64,000 nt of DNA from Clitoria ternatea (taxonomy: Eukaryota > Streptophyta > Magnoliopsida > Fabales > Fabaceae): NCBI GenBank assembly GCA_037962975.1, contig CM075669.1, positions 80,210,001 through 80,274,000 of the forward strand. The letters run 5' to 3'. Below the pieces are notes generated by a model. The model did not search any database and was not told where the DNA came from. It saw nothing but the letters and a program-made list of their open reading frames with translations. Made by a program: the position numbers and the translations under genes. Of this stretch, positions 51,001 to 60,668 are shown piece after piece (position 1 is the stretch's first letter; every line of letters begins with the position of its first letter).

Positions 51001-54000
51001 AAGAAATTTATCTGATGCATCATAGGCTCAGATAAATTATTGATCCCAGTGCTATTTATAAATTGTTTTCATTTACTCAGCCAATAGGTTTATGTAGTTG
51101 TGATTTTCAATTGTGGCGGCTTCTTAGATATTGTTTTATTGATTGGGTAAACTGTGACCAGACCTTTTATGCATTGAACTCATAGGCCTATGGTTACAAA
51201 CTAAAGACAAATTATCTAGCTATTTGACAATGTCTTTGAAATGATGTTAACATTATTTATAGATGGGATGCAATATTCCAGTCCTTTAATCCTATATCTT
51301 AAACAATTCAAGTAATTTTCAAATATCAAAAGTTATGGTCGCATGCTATTAGGCAGGAAATTAGCAAAATGTGAACTGGCAAGTTATCTTATTCCTGCAT
51401 TCTCCTTGGATGGATTAGCTTCAGTTCCTAACTTGTCAGCTCAAATTATCAATATCTTGAAAAAATGAATCTACATTTTTTTCTCTTTGGTTTTTCAATG
51501 TTCACTTTTATGTGACTAGTGACTCTGAAGATCTACTTGCCCTACAAGCTTTAATTGTAAATGAGGGCAAATTGTTTTTCTTTCTCCCTTTAAAATATAT
51601 CTAACATGTCTTCTCTTCCAAAACAACTACCTGTATATGCTAACATTAAAATAATAATTGAGGGAGAGAAAAATGAAGTTTAAATCATAGTTGTCAAATA
51701 GCGGTGGAGCGGCCGCTATTGTGCCGCGAAATAGCAGAGCAGCCTCCTCCCGCGACAGAGTTCACATAGCGGCCAAGGAAGAGATTGCGGCGCGATTGCC
51801 GCGATCCCACGATCGCAAATCACGGAGAATAGCGGTGGGGAGCGGCCGCGATCTGCTTCTTCTACCAAACAGCGTCGTTTTTGGCCAATAGTAAGGGTAA
51901 ATCAGTATTTTTTCCCACTTTCCCTCCTTTTTTAACTTAGGGCATGCCCGATTCTTCTCTTCTCCACTGTTTCATGCTTCCACTGCTCCCTCTCTCATCT
52001 CCGACCGTTCCTCTCATCTCCGACAGTTCCCTCATCTCCGGCAGCTCCGTTCGTCTTCTCCGGTGAGTTCCCTTCTTCTCTGGTGAGTTCCCCTTCTTGG
52101 GTGAAGGTTTTTCCTCTGCTTCTTCTTCTTTTCTTCTCGGGTGGAGGCTCTGTTTTTGCCTTTTGTTCTCCGGCGAGCCTCCAGCAAGCTGCAAGGAGGA
52201 AGAACAGCCACTGTTGGCTCCGGTGACAACCCCACACAGTAACTGCACCCTCCTACAACAGCCCCATAGCTCTGCACCCTCCTGAAACAGCTCTATTCTT
52301 ACTGCACCCTGCTGCAACAGCTCCATAACTATTGCAACCTCTGTTTTCTCTTCTCTGAATTTTTTTTTCTTGTTGAAATCACCTCCATCAACAATGGCAA
52401 GTGGTGGACAGCAGCCTACAAACACCTCTGGGACTCCTGATTCAGCTGCACAAGCTGAAATGTTTAGGCCAACAGGGAAAAACATAGATATGGCTTGGAC
52501 TTGGAATTTTCTAAGGGACAAAAAGAACACCAAGTCAGTAACTTGTGTGTTTTATGGGAGTTCAAGTGGAGGGGAAGAACCATTGGAACTTGGAGATGAA
52601 GATGAAGATTATGGATTTTAGAATTCCTAGTTGATAGATACATGATTAATGTGACCTATGTTTCTTTTTTAAATGTTTTTTAAGGCTGCCTTATGAAATA
52701 TGACACTTGAGTTCTAGTTTTAAATTGCATTTGGAGTGGTTTCAATTTTATTCTCTGTTCTATTTATGTTTTTCTGCATGTATATGTATTTTTTTGTTTT
52801 TATGTTTTATATCCGCGATAGTAGCAAATAGCGTCCGCGATCCGCTCCGCGACTCCGCGATCCCAGTTTTGGGGTCGGCCGCGATGCTCCGCGATTTGAG
52901 ATTGACTACTATGGTTTAAATTAAAAGTAGCATCCAAATGACTATGTAGTGGAGGCTGCGGAGCACTTCCTGGAATGAAGGAGCAACTACGGGCTATAGG
53001 ATGTTTTACCAGAAAAAGAAGCCTCTAATGGTGCACTGACTATGCTTATTAATAAAACATTGGAGCAATGACCAGACAAGAAAATACTGATTTAACCAGC
53101 TAACAGTGTTATACAGCTGGGACTATTATGAAAGAGTTTGTAAGGACTTTTTTGAGAAGGAATAGAATTTACATGGACCAAGTCAAACCTTAGTTGCTGA
53201 CAGGTTGTATTCGTCTTTTCTTTTAAGAAAAAAATTGCTTCCTGGACTTTGAAATGTGTAATTTGAAATTTAAATAATGCTCTATGTTGTTTCTTTTCCG
53301 TTTGTTGAAAGTTTCAGTCATTTCTGATAATTAATTATGAAGCAACTTTTGTGCTACAATTACACTGTTACTTTCTGGCATTCTTTATACTTTGGCATTT
53401 TACGTTTTTTTGTTGGATTTTGGTGGTCCACTTGGCCAGGGTTAATTCTTAACCTCTTTCAATTTCATGAGCTTGATGCTATAGGAGGAGGTGGAGTGTA
53501 GAGTGGAAATGTTCATCTGATTTTTACAGCATTTTTTTTTTGTGGGCTTACACATTAATAAATTTGATGCAGGCCCTTGTTGCCAGAAATGATGGTGTTT
53601 GGAGCAAAGACCATGTTGCTGCTTTACGTAAGATTTGTCCTATGGTCAGCAATGAGATCACATCTGAAGCATCTGCTGCTGAGGTAGAGGGGTATGGTGC
53701 ATCAAAACTGACGGTTGATTCTGCTGTGAAATACCTGCAGCTTGCTAATAAGCTCTTTTCGCAAGCTGAGCTTTTTCATTTCTGTGCAAGCATTCTGGAA
53801 CTTGTAATCCCAGTTTACAAAAGCAGGAGGGCTTATGGACAGCTGGCTAAATGTCACACATTACTTACCAATATTTATGAGTCAATTCTTGAACAGGAAT
53901 CTAGTCCAATTCCTTTCACAGACGCAACATACTATAGGGTTGGATTTTACGGTGATAGATTTGGGAAACTTGACAAAAAGGAGTATGTATATCGTGAACC

Positions 54001-55050
54001 TCGTGATGTACGTCTCGGTGACATAATGGAAAAACTTAGTCACATATATGAGTCTAGAATGGATGGTAATCACACTTTGCATATTATTCCCGATTCTAGA
54101 CAAGTGAAGGCAGAGGAGTTACAACCTGGTGTATGTTACCTTCAAATTACCGCTGTTGATCCAGTCATGGAAGATGAGGATCTAGGTAGCAGAAGAGAAA
54201 GAATTTTCTCTCTCTCTACTGGGACTGTTCGTGCTCGTGTATTTGACCGTTTCTTGTTTGATACCCCATTTACGAAAAATGGCAAGACTCAAGGTGGATT
54301 GGAAGATCAATGGAAGAGACGTACTGTTCTTCAGACTGAGGGTTCATTTCCAGCTTTAGTAAATAGGCTTTTGGTTATCAAATCCGAGTCCCTTGAATTC
54401 TCTCCTGTAGAAAATGCAATTGGAATGATTGAAACACGAACAGCTGCACTCAGAAATGAGCTTGAAGAACCTCGAAGTTCTGAGGGAGATCAACTTCCAA
54501 GACTCCAGAGTCTACAAAGAATCCTCCAAGGCAGTGTTGCAGTACAAGTATGTTTTATTATTTGTTCTTGTTACCGATCATGTGTTATAAGCATCTCTGT
54601 CTCTCTCTAGCCTTTCATTTAATATGGTTACAAGACATTCAGTCTGTATTTTTTACAGTTCTATTGTCGGTCTCCCCTTGAGTGGAGTGAGGTTGCTTGA
54701 GTGGAGTGAGGTTGCGTAGTGCTAATCGAATTAAAAAATAAAACCCATATTAAATGCTTATGGTTTTTCAATTCTAACTGCACTCTGTTGTGCAGGTGAA
54801 TAGTGGAGTCTTGAGTGTTTGCACAGCCTTCTTGTCTGGGGAGCCTGCAACTAGGTTGCGGTCACAGGAATTGCAGCAACTTATAGCCGCCCTTCTTGAG
54901 TTCATGGCTGTTTGTAAACGTGCTATTCGGGTTCATTTCAGACTGATTGGTGAGGAAGATCAGGATTTCCATACACAACTTGTAAATGGATTCCAGTCAC
55001 TGACAGCAGAGTTATCGCATTATATTCCTGCCATTCTCTCAGAGCTATGA
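22940..55050 (+). CDS. SPK1: SPIKE1, DOCK-family guanine nucleotide exchange factor
   Basis: The 30 exons join into one 5,505-nt frame (1,834 residues; Arabidopsis SPK1 is about 1,830): 22940-22999, 23086-23248, 23512-23639, 23801-23904, 24030-24085, 24234-24331, 24457-24594, 26993-27304, 28302-28577, 29282-29449, 29547-29744, 29855-29898, 30659-30728, 32779-32940, 34726-34833, 35016-35053, 36178-36322, 37372-37498, 38363-38556, 39487-39617, 40547-40622, 40738-40848, 43171-43353, 43523-43666, 43841-44014, 49320-49667, 49762-50094, 50775-50960, 53573-54547, 54796-55050. All introns are GT-AG and all phases match. The start MLHLRHRRDS was chosen because it directly precedes the conserved DENLEQWPHLNELV block and has a purine at -3. 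SPK1 loads ROP/RAC GTPases with GTP, acting upstream of WAVE/SCAR-ARP2/3 actin control in cell shape and trichomes. No stop or frameshift is seen, so the gene looks functional. Confidence 0.96.
25273..25292 (+). repeat. 20-nt G homopolymer
   Basis: An uninterrupted run of G on the sense strand of intron 7. It could fold as a G-quadruplex, or be an inaccurately called homopolymer. Confidence 0.9.
26449..26773 (-). mobile_element. TRIM (miniature LTR retrotransposon) in intron 7
   Basis: 325 bp flanked by a perfect ATTAT duplication (26444-26448, 26774-26778). Terminal repeats lie at 26449-26551 (103 bp) and 26669-26773 (105 bp); on the minus strand they start TGTTGGAAGT and end CTTTAACA. Next to the 5' LTR is ATGGTATCAAAGCC (a tRNA-Met-type primer site), and GGAGGGGG precedes the 3' LTR. 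There is no coding capacity. Such elements depend on full-length retrotransposons. Confidence 0.88.
27411..27890. mobile_element. Possible small DNA transposon in intron 8
   Basis: Starts AGGCATGACAATTGTACC and ends near GCAAAGCCATGCCT, giving a short inverted AGGCATG. It has GC-rich ends around an AT-rich centre, like common non-autonomous plant elements. No target duplication could be found, so the borders are uncertain. Confidence 0.35.
31158..32066. mobile_element. hAT-like non-autonomous element, intron 13
   Basis: 909 bp flanked by a perfect 8-bp duplication CTTGGTAC (31150-31157, 32067-32074). Its inverted ends are CATGGTTGTCAAACTC and CAAGGTTGTCAGACTC, followed at both ends by many copies of GAGTCTAC/GTAGACTC-type motifs. 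The 8-bp duplication points to the hAT superfamily. An ATG at 31792 opens MSESEKDGGSKASSNT but stops soon after; no transposase is present. Confidence 0.88.
32262..32575 (+). repeat. Possible solo-LTR remnant, intron 13
   Basis: Begins TGTTGATATTAGCG, contains TATAAATATT, then AATAAAAG, and ends in a CT-rich stretch (TCTCTCTTTTCTTC) before TTGACA. These are features of copia LTRs. Near-matching CTGAC/TTGAC flanks are suggestive but not convincing. Confidence 0.35.
33009..33072 (+). repeat. (ATGT)n microsatellite, intron 14
   Basis: About fifteen perfect tetranucleotide copies, ~70 bp after exon 14. Confidence 0.95.
33174..34328. mobile_element. hAT-like non-autonomous element, intron 14
   Basis: 1,155 bp flanked by a perfect 8-bp duplication ATGTCTAT (33166-33173, 34329-34336). 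The ends are CATAGTAGTC and GACTACTATG, followed internally by TAGCGG-type motifs. It contains an AAT/AAC microsatellite (33421-33496) and a GC-rich 3' third (34020-34328) that stands out from the AT-rich intron. No transposase is present; the ORFs inside are microsatellite or GC-rich shadows. Confidence 0.9.
35210..35400 (+). repeat. 99-bp tandem duplication, intron 16
   Basis: ACATTGTTTACATCTGTTATGG begins at about 35211 and again at 35310, and the following CATGT...TAGAGGTATT is also repeated. A simple diverged duplication. Confidence 0.6.
36446..36871 (-). mobile_element. TRIM-family remnant, intron 17
   Basis: An LTR-like end at 36725-36871 (minus: TGTTGAAAGTCCCACATTGA ... CCAAATTTAA) lies next to GGTATCAGAGTC, a primer-site-like motif. 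The internal part carries three diverged repeats of a GACTTATTAACACAC...TTAGGAAT block. The left LTR is missing; instead an inverted primer-like sequence (GATGGTATTAGAGCC) lies at the left edge. Same family as the element in intron 20. Confidence 0.6.
40069..40442 (-). mobile_element. TRIM element, intron 20
   Basis: Direct repeats at about 40069-40184 and 40327-40442 begin TGAATTTGGATATTGG (plus sense). On the minus strand the LTR begins TGTTGAAAGTC. The primer-site motif ATGGTATCAGAGCC lies beside the right repeat. A GTATT sequence on each side (40061-40065, 40443-40447) may be the target duplication, but then the left LTR border shifts by a few bases. Confidence 0.75.
41205..41878. mobile_element. 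hAT-like non-autonomous element, intron 22
   Basis: 674 bp flanked by a perfect 8-bp duplication GTTGAGCT (41197-41204, 41879-41886). The inverted ends are CATAGTAGCCAATCCCAAATCGCG and CATAGTAGTCAAATCGCAG. Internal CGCGATT/GTGACG motifs recur near both ends. No transposase is present. Confidence 0.9.
42480..42775 (-). repeat. Possible copia LTR remnant, intron 22
   Basis: On the minus strand AAGGGAATGTTAGAG resembles a polypurine tract followed by an LTR start, then TATAAATC and ...TCTCTCAGTTCTATCACTC. A direct repeat AACTATATCTCTAACA occurs at about 42690 and 42761. The borders are unclear. Confidence 0.4.
44277..44480 (-). repeat. 3' LTR of intron-25 copia
   Basis: 204 bp; on the minus strand it begins TGTTAGTCTTTTGTG and ends ...AAACTCA. 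Confidence 0.82.
44923..46379 (-). pseudogene. Copia reverse transcriptase / RNase H remnant (intron 25)
   Basis: 45732-46379 encodes the polymerase N-terminus (HPGWRQATVDEMQALEHNGT, then WIYAIKVGPDGTVDRLKARLV). The catalytic YVDD is readable on the minus strand at 45430-45441, in a stretch broken by frameshifts. 44923-45246 covers the region before RNase H (MENCRPVDSPMEPNQKL). Several frame breaks make it inactive. Confidence 0.8.
46376..47457 (-). pseudogene. Copia integrase remnant (intron 25)
   Basis: 46822-47457 encodes the pre-integrase LHDRLVHPSLAKLKMM with CESCQLEKHVRATFP, and the integrase core (FDIWSPSCVPSFGFRYFVAF). 46376-46777 encodes the C-terminal part (VFGCTCFVHDLTPSLDKLSA, KCAFLGYSCLQKGYRCY). 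A frameshift separates the two. Confidence 0.8.
47673..48694 (-). pseudogene. Copia gag remnant (intron 25)
   Basis: 48002-48694 encodes a UBN2-like gag (LNWKNYLSWSASVELWLLGQ). 47673-48005 continues to a degenerate zinc knuckle (NCYSSHGFPNKVAHVSK) in another frame. Gag forms the virus-like particle of the element. Confidence 0.75.
49008..49208 (-). repeat. 5' LTR of intron-25 copia
   Basis: 201 bp; similar to the left LTR, with its terminal TGTTAG altered to TATTAG. It ends 111 bp before exon 26. Confidence 0.82.
51686..52913 (+). mobile_element. hAT-like deletion derivative, intron 28
   Basis: 1,228 bp flanked by a perfect 8-bp duplication GTTTAAAT (51678-51685, 52914-52921). The ends are CATAGTTGTCAAATAGCGG and CATAGTAGTCAATC (minus). 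GC-rich subterminal motifs (AGCGGCCGC, CGCGATC) occur at both sides. It keeps a short ORF (52394-52621) that looks like the two ends of a transposase fused. Confidence 0.9.
52394..52621 (+). pseudogene. 75-residue hAT transposase remnant (N- and C-terminus joined)
   Basis: ATG at 52394. After a polar leader (MASGGQQPTNTSGTPDSAA), the segment DMAWTWNFLRDKKNTKSVTC resembles the start of a BED zinc finger (W...C). It then passes straight into an acidic tail EEPLELGDEDEDYGF of the kind that ends plant hAT transposases. The DDE core and dimerisation domain are missing. Recognition is by eye only. Confidence 0.5.
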
Positions 55051-55440
55051 CAGTGGCCCAAGTTTTTGCTTTTTAATATTGTTTGTGTTTATATACAGTG
55101 TTTTTCTTCCTCATGGGGTTCCCGATCCCTCCTCTCGATTGCAAAGAGGTGTAATTGCATTTACATCATGGTTCGTATATGGAGAATTATGCGAACCAGG
55201 TGATTCCAGGTTAACATGTATCATCCTGTTTGTGTATCATCTTGTCTAATGTTTCCCCACTTACGCCTTTTTTTTTTATTGTTTGTGGTGCGGGGAATAA
55301 TTTCATATTTCTGTGTAATATCTTATTGTTTCAAGTTGTTTAGCCATATAGCTATTGTGTACTGTGTAGTGTACATATGAAATTCCTAGATCCCTGTATA
55401 GGGAAATCTAAATGCCAAATAAAAATGCACAAAAGGACTG
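55051..55440 (+). terminator. SPK1 3' UTR and poly(A) signal
   Basis: Follows the TGA at 55048-55050. AATAAA at 55418-55423 is the best canonical poly(A) signal; T-rich far-upstream sequence precedes it. Cleavage is expected 15-30 nt later. Confidence 0.55.
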
Positions 55441-57126
55441 GTGGTAATAAGTCTTATATGTTCTAATAAATACTAGGAAATATCCAAATCCAAAAATGCT
55501 ATGTTAATGTAAATATGGTTGAATTTTTTGAGTTGATGTAATTTTTTAAAAGTGAAAGGTTATTAGCGAACAATTTTATTTGGTAACATAAAAAGTACAT
55601 AGGAATTGCTCATAAAGTAATGAGTAAAAATTAATGAGTAAAAATTATATCACGGGAGTAGAATTATCTCTAATTTTCTAAAGTTATTCTGAACTATCAA
55701 AAAATGTTACTTGTCGTTCAACAAAATACTTCATGGTAAAATAAACTATTATGAAACAAAAATTAAATGGCTAAACTAACAAGAGAGAAGTATTATACGA
55801 CAAATTCGTAACATAATCCACAAAATCATTGAACTTGAATGTTATTAGTAGAGGAAAAATAAATTTCTTATATTATTTAACTTCGAACGAATGGTTAAAT
55901 TGCATGCAGCAAACACTCGCTTTAGAAGGAACCCTAATTTACTTTTCACCTTACAATATTTTTTTGGATATGGAATAATGAAAATACTCCTGAAATTTAA
56001 TCTAAATTCTTATTTCAAGCAATTATTGAATTTAATAATTTTAATTCTAGAAATCAGTATGTGGAATACTCTACACAAGAAAAAAAGTATGTGGAATCAG
56101 TATTTGGTCACTTAATTTGATAGAACTTTCATTTTTGTGTTAGATCTATTGGGTTAATCCCTTAATATCATTTTTGTCACACGTAATAATTTAGTAAGTT
56201 AGTTCCTTCCGTTAATAGACCTCCAAATGGCGTGTTATGTATCACGTTGGGGTTCAACCGGATCAAAAGTATGTGGAGTTGGACAGGGCAAAATGTTTGA
56301 GGTCCAAATATATTTAATACACAATGTGGTTTCTAACGTACTCGACACATCAGATTACCTCAGAACATATTCAATACACAAATTCTCCACCTAAAACTAA
56401 GGTTTTGCAACAAACCTAATCATTAATGTTACAAATTGCGCAAGTGGGTATTGCACACTGCCAAACTGGGTCTCTGAAATTTGTCTTCCCGTTAATCAAA
56501 AAGAAAATTGCATAGGTGAATCACTCGTGTTATAACTTTTGTAAATGGTTCAATTATGTCCTTTTCTATTAAATGATACTAACATCATTAGCTATATTTA
56601 TTTTTATGTAAATTATAGCTACACCATGAGTTTACACTTATTATCCCTCTTTTTTGTAACTTTTTTTTAAATCTTCTCTAATTTATTAAAAAACATAATA
56701 TTGAGTAGCCTCTCATTCACATCGACATTTCTTAATGTTTTAATATATTTATACAAGAAATGGTTTTTTTTCTTCAATAATATATTTTTAAAATTTTTTT
56801 ACACAAAAGAGATCATTTTGAGATATTTTTCATGTTTGGAACATTTTTTCAGTGTTGTACACTTTTGAACAACTTTAGTGTCGACTTGCTAGTAACAACT
56901 TCATAAAAAAAATGTCTAAAGGTGGTGTGACAATAGTACATCTGTGAAATTATCTTTCGTGGAAAAGATAAGGGATACACCTAACACATATTTGGAATTA
57001 TCTTTTAAGCACAAGAAGAATGGGAGTTGAAAACTAATGTGTACAATAACATGAGGCCATGAAAACCTCCACTAGGATTTGCTTCTAATGACGACCGAAG
57101 GATGGGTCAATGATTATTATGGATGT
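55441..57126. other. AT-rich intergenic spacer
   Basis: No coding segment with recognisable protein features on either strand. The ORF at 55891-56115 (+) is low complexity. Nothing else was seen. Confidence 0.55.
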
Positions 57127-58587
57127 TGAGTAGGTGTTACGTAACACGTCTCCCACGGGTAATCCTCAGCCTTTGCCTCTGCATGAGGAATCTTCGCCCA
57201 AAGCAACCTATAAGTCTGTAACAGTGAACATGGGTTTTGCTCTCGATCCTCAACAAATCATCAAATTTGTTAACCTTAATCCAGAAATTAAGATTGGGCT
57301 TGAGGAGTATGAAAGACTTTGTGTTCCTTGGAAGCCCGCCTTTATTGTCAAGTTATTCGACCGGTAAAATCCTTGGCCTAGGGATCATGACTACACGTTT
57401 TTCACCGTGTGTGGGCTCGGGAAGATGATGTTAAGGTTTTGGGCCTCAATAATGATGGTAATTATAGACATGCCCTATATAAAGGCCCATGGATCATGGC
57501 TAATCATTATGTGTGGGTGAGAATACATGACCTCCCTCTTGAACTTATAATGAAACTGTCCTTTGGTGGGTGGGTGAGCAGCTTGATACCATGCTTCGAG
57601 TGGATTCCAATACATCCATTCATTCTTGGGGGTAAGTTGTCTGGAATTTGCGTCGAGATTGATCTTTGTAGCCCCCTAGTTCCTAGCTTTATGATCTTAG
57701 GTAGAAGATTTTTGGCGCGTACGAGGATTTACACCTTATCTATTTTGGATGTGGTCGATATGGTCACAAAAAAGAGCTTCACCCTAATATGAAGGAAAGG
57801 TTGACTTAGATGGAAACTACGGTTGGTGTGGAAGATAAGAACGCATGTATGGAGCATGAGCATGATCTAGGAGTGGATCTGGTGGGTGTGGGTGGTGAAG
57901 ATACAAGTACAAAAAAAGATGAAGATGTTTTGTTGTCTTCTAAGTCCAATCTTAATGATGAGATTATCCCTATGTTCGAACCATGGATGCTGGTTAAGAA
58001 ACCACATAAGAAGAAACAACTAGGGCGTGTACCTAGTAAAGGGGCCCAAGCTGCTTCCTTGAAGAGTTGTGGTTCTCGATTCGGGATTCTTGATAACACC
58101 AATAGAGGAGAGATCCCAGATTTTGGTGGTGTGAAACCACATCGGGTTGATATCCTTTCTTTCAAGAGTACATTTTCCTCTATTCCTTAAGGTGGTAAAG
58201 GCCAACAAGTGGTGAAAAATAAGGGCAAGATTAGCCCTTATGGAATAAAACCAGGTGCTTCCAAATAGGATCGTGATCATAATAAACACCCTGATGGATA
58301 GGATGATGGCTCTATGGGTGTGAAGATTCTTGATCAGGCCTTCGAGAAGTGCATGAGAAAACTGTCAGACGAGGCTTGTGGCAGGTACATTCAGTCCAAA
58401 GATTCTTTATTAGTTTATGCTACCATTCATGGTGAGGTGCCCTTTCGTGACCAAGGAAAGGATAAGCCTCCTAACCAAGATATGCAGGTTGATGATACTG
58501 TGGGACATCAAAACGTTGAGACCTCTGTGGTCATTGATCCTGAGTTAGATCTTGATCTGTTTGATGCGTGCCTTGGTTTGTGTTGCA
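57127..58587 (+). pseudogene. LINE (L1-type) ORF1 remnant, DUF4283-like
   Basis: Open pieces at 57134-57367, 57409-57792, 57810-58190 and 58314-58587 belong to one degenerate gag-like ORF1. The second carries the DUF4283 signature (ALYKGPWIMANHYVWVRIHD, then GICVEIDLCSPLVPSF). The later pieces are a hydrophilic linker. Plant L1 ORF1 proteins bind RNA. Frame changes and a TAG near 57365 show decay. The ORF is interrupted near 58588 by a copia fragment. Confidence 0.7.
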
Positions 58588-58589
58588 AA

Positions 58590-59110
58590 ATATGTTTTCA
58601 ATATATGCCATATTTCATAGGACTAGTTTTGAATTTCTGGTCCAATGATTCAAGAAGCCATGACTTGAGAAGGTTATCTTGTTGCTCATAATCCTCAAAT
58701 GTTGGGTTGATTTCTTCTCTTTTCTGGGCTGCATCATCAATAAATTGTTTGCGTAAAGAATCAGCTCCCTCAATGTATTTCTTTAGTTTCAATCTTTTGA
58801 TGGTTGCCTCTGCATGTTGCATCCATGTGAGGTAATTGTCATCAGTGAGCTTTGCGGAGATGGAGGTCGTGAAGGTGTGAGGATTAAAGGTGTTTATGGT
58901 GGAAGCCATGGTCGGATCAATCAAGTGATTGATACCATGTTGAGAATCAAAATGAAAGGCACAAGAAATTGGAACAGGATATTTCTAATCATCTTATTGA
59001 AATGTTTTCTTAAGCATTTAATTACAAGCAACTATTGTTTATATATGTATAAGAGCAAAAATAGAAAAACTAAAAACGCGTGCCAATAGCAACGAAATGA
59101 AAACTAACTA
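58590..59110 (-). mobile_element. Truncated copia fragment (5' LTR plus start of gag)
   Basis: On the minus strand an LTR-like segment (about 59,100 to 58,940, with TATATAAACA) is followed by the primer site ATGGTATCAATCAC and, 20 nt later, by a gag start at 58924. Residues KLTDDNYLTWMQHAEATIK are typical of copia gag (UBN2 type). The frame ends at 58598, where the element is cut off. No 3' LTR is present. It lies between the LINE ORF1 and ORF2 remnants. Confidence 0.65.
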
Positions 59111-59200
59111 ACCGTTGTTGTCTTGGTCTTGGGCCCAATGAGATGGGGCCTCAATAGATCCTAAGCGTGTTAACCTTATCCCTCGCTATACCTTGTCTTA

Positions 59201-59620
59201 ATGAAATTCCTATCTTGGAATTGTAGAGGGGTTGGAAAATAGACCTTTCCTGGTCTAGTTGGTGAAGCATTATGCTCTTGATTTTTTTGGTGATTCTTGA
59301 ACCTCGCATTAGTGGCCTCACAACTGATAGGGTTATGAACAATATTGATCTTCAAAGTCACGTTGTTATCTATTGTAAAGGTTTTTCAGGTGGTATATGA
59401 CATTTATGGGATTTGTTCGCTTTCAGAACAGGAGGGGTCTCTTACTCCCCTATTTTTTCTAGGATGATATCTCTACTCCTCTATAATCTTAGGAGATTAT
59501 TATTATCTAATGAATGTTGGGCCGAAATCAAGGTCTCTTTCTTGATGTATAAACAAAGCCTTTATAATTCAAGTGACATTTTGAGAAATAAACATTATTT
59601 TCCTAGAGTATTTCTTTAGG
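59201..59620 (+). pseudogene. LINE ORF2 endonuclease start
   Basis: ATG at 59201 gives MKFLSWNCRGVGK and then a stop. This is the hallmark N-terminus of the plant L1 apurinic endonuclease. Further homologous-looking residues follow in broken frames to about 59,620. It matches the ORF1 remnant in strand and order. Confidence 0.6.
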
Positions 59621-59919
59621 GTTTCATATTTTATACGCTCAGAGAAAATATTTTGACACTCATCGTGAGGCCTGGTAAAATAGTTCCCACATCACACAAA
59701 GGAAGAGTAGCTTAAAGAAGGAAGAAGATGATACCAGTCGGAGAGAAAAATGAGATACTTAAGGAGAGAAAGAAGGACGCCAGGGAGGTGACAACCAATT
59801 GGAGGAGGTTTTAACCCTAGTCAAGAGATTACAACGTAATGTAAAAGAGTTACGAAAAAAGAACGAAGATCTGATGAACCATCGATCGGAGGAGTGAGAG
59901 ATCTCTAGCTATCAGAATA

Positions 59920-60300
59920 CACAGGCCATAAAACCAAGAGAAGAAAGACCAGAGCCTTTGGTTCCTTACTCGACACATACTTTCATTGAGGCTATAAATG
60001 TTAGCCCCCACGCCATGCCATTACAAGCCTCCCATGATGGAGAAATACGATGGAAGAGGTGGCCCGGAGGAACACATTACCATGTTCACAACTAACCTTC
60101 TTATCCTTAGGGCGTTCGACGTCCTCATATGTAGACCTTCCCCACCACTTTTACTAAACCTGCCCCGCTTTGGTTCTTGTACATCCCCTCAAGAAGCATC
60201 TCATGTTTCACAGAACTCACCGAGAAGTTTCTTATCTAGTTTGACAAGTCAGATGGTTCAATAGAATTCCTAAAGCAAGGATGAAGGGAGACACATAAGT
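59920..60300 (+). pseudogene. Ty3/gypsy gag remnant
   Basis: Sequence around 59,960-60,110 reads, across frame breaks, PYSTHTFIEAINV then PPMMEKYDGRGGPEEHITMF. This matches the conserved gypsy gag block (P-x-EKYDG-x-x-DP-x-EH). No other domain is seen. The flanks 59,621-59,919 are A/G-rich with no clear coding. Confidence 0.55.
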
Positions 60301-60668
60301 AGTTCATGACACGTTTTAACAAGCATGCTATATAGATGCAAGATCTAAGCTTGGAGGTGGCCTCCACACAATATAGACGGGATTACACTCGGGTAAGTTT
60401 TCCAACTCTTTGGCCCAAAAGCCCCTTACTAATATGGATGATTTTAGGTAGAGGGTGACATGTTACGTGAATATGGAGGAGTGTGAAGTTGATATAGTTG
60501 AGAGCTCTAAAAACAGAGGGGCAAGAGCAAAGCCACTAAGTAACACCATGTAATATTCACTGGGCCCCTCTTTTTCTTACTCAAGGGGTTTCTTATCCCA
60601 CTGGTTTTCTCCTGAGAGGTTTTAACAAGGTCCGATGAAATAACAATTATACAAGCATTGTATAGCTT

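Larger units (their letters stand above)
50775..55050 (+). other. SPK1: SPK1 exons 28-30: DHR2 (DOCKER) catalytic domain
   Basis: Residues from about 1364 to 1834. They start with RYAAAESFYKLAMAFAPVPD and the helical WAEAAQCAVAVAGVVMQ, and continue through exon 29 (975 nt, the largest exon: KYLQLANKLFSQAELFHFCA, YYRVGFYGDRFGKLDKKEYV) to the C-terminal helix LNGFQSLTAEL-type region (VNGFQSLTAELSHYIPAILS). In the family this domain contacts the small GTPase and expels GDP. Conservation here is very high compared with remembered plant SPK1 sequences. Confidence 0.85.

Noticed and set aside
57806..58289. Minus-strand ORFs opposite the LINE ORF1 remnant
   Set aside because: Antisense shadows; the + strand reading carries the family-like hydrophilic linker.
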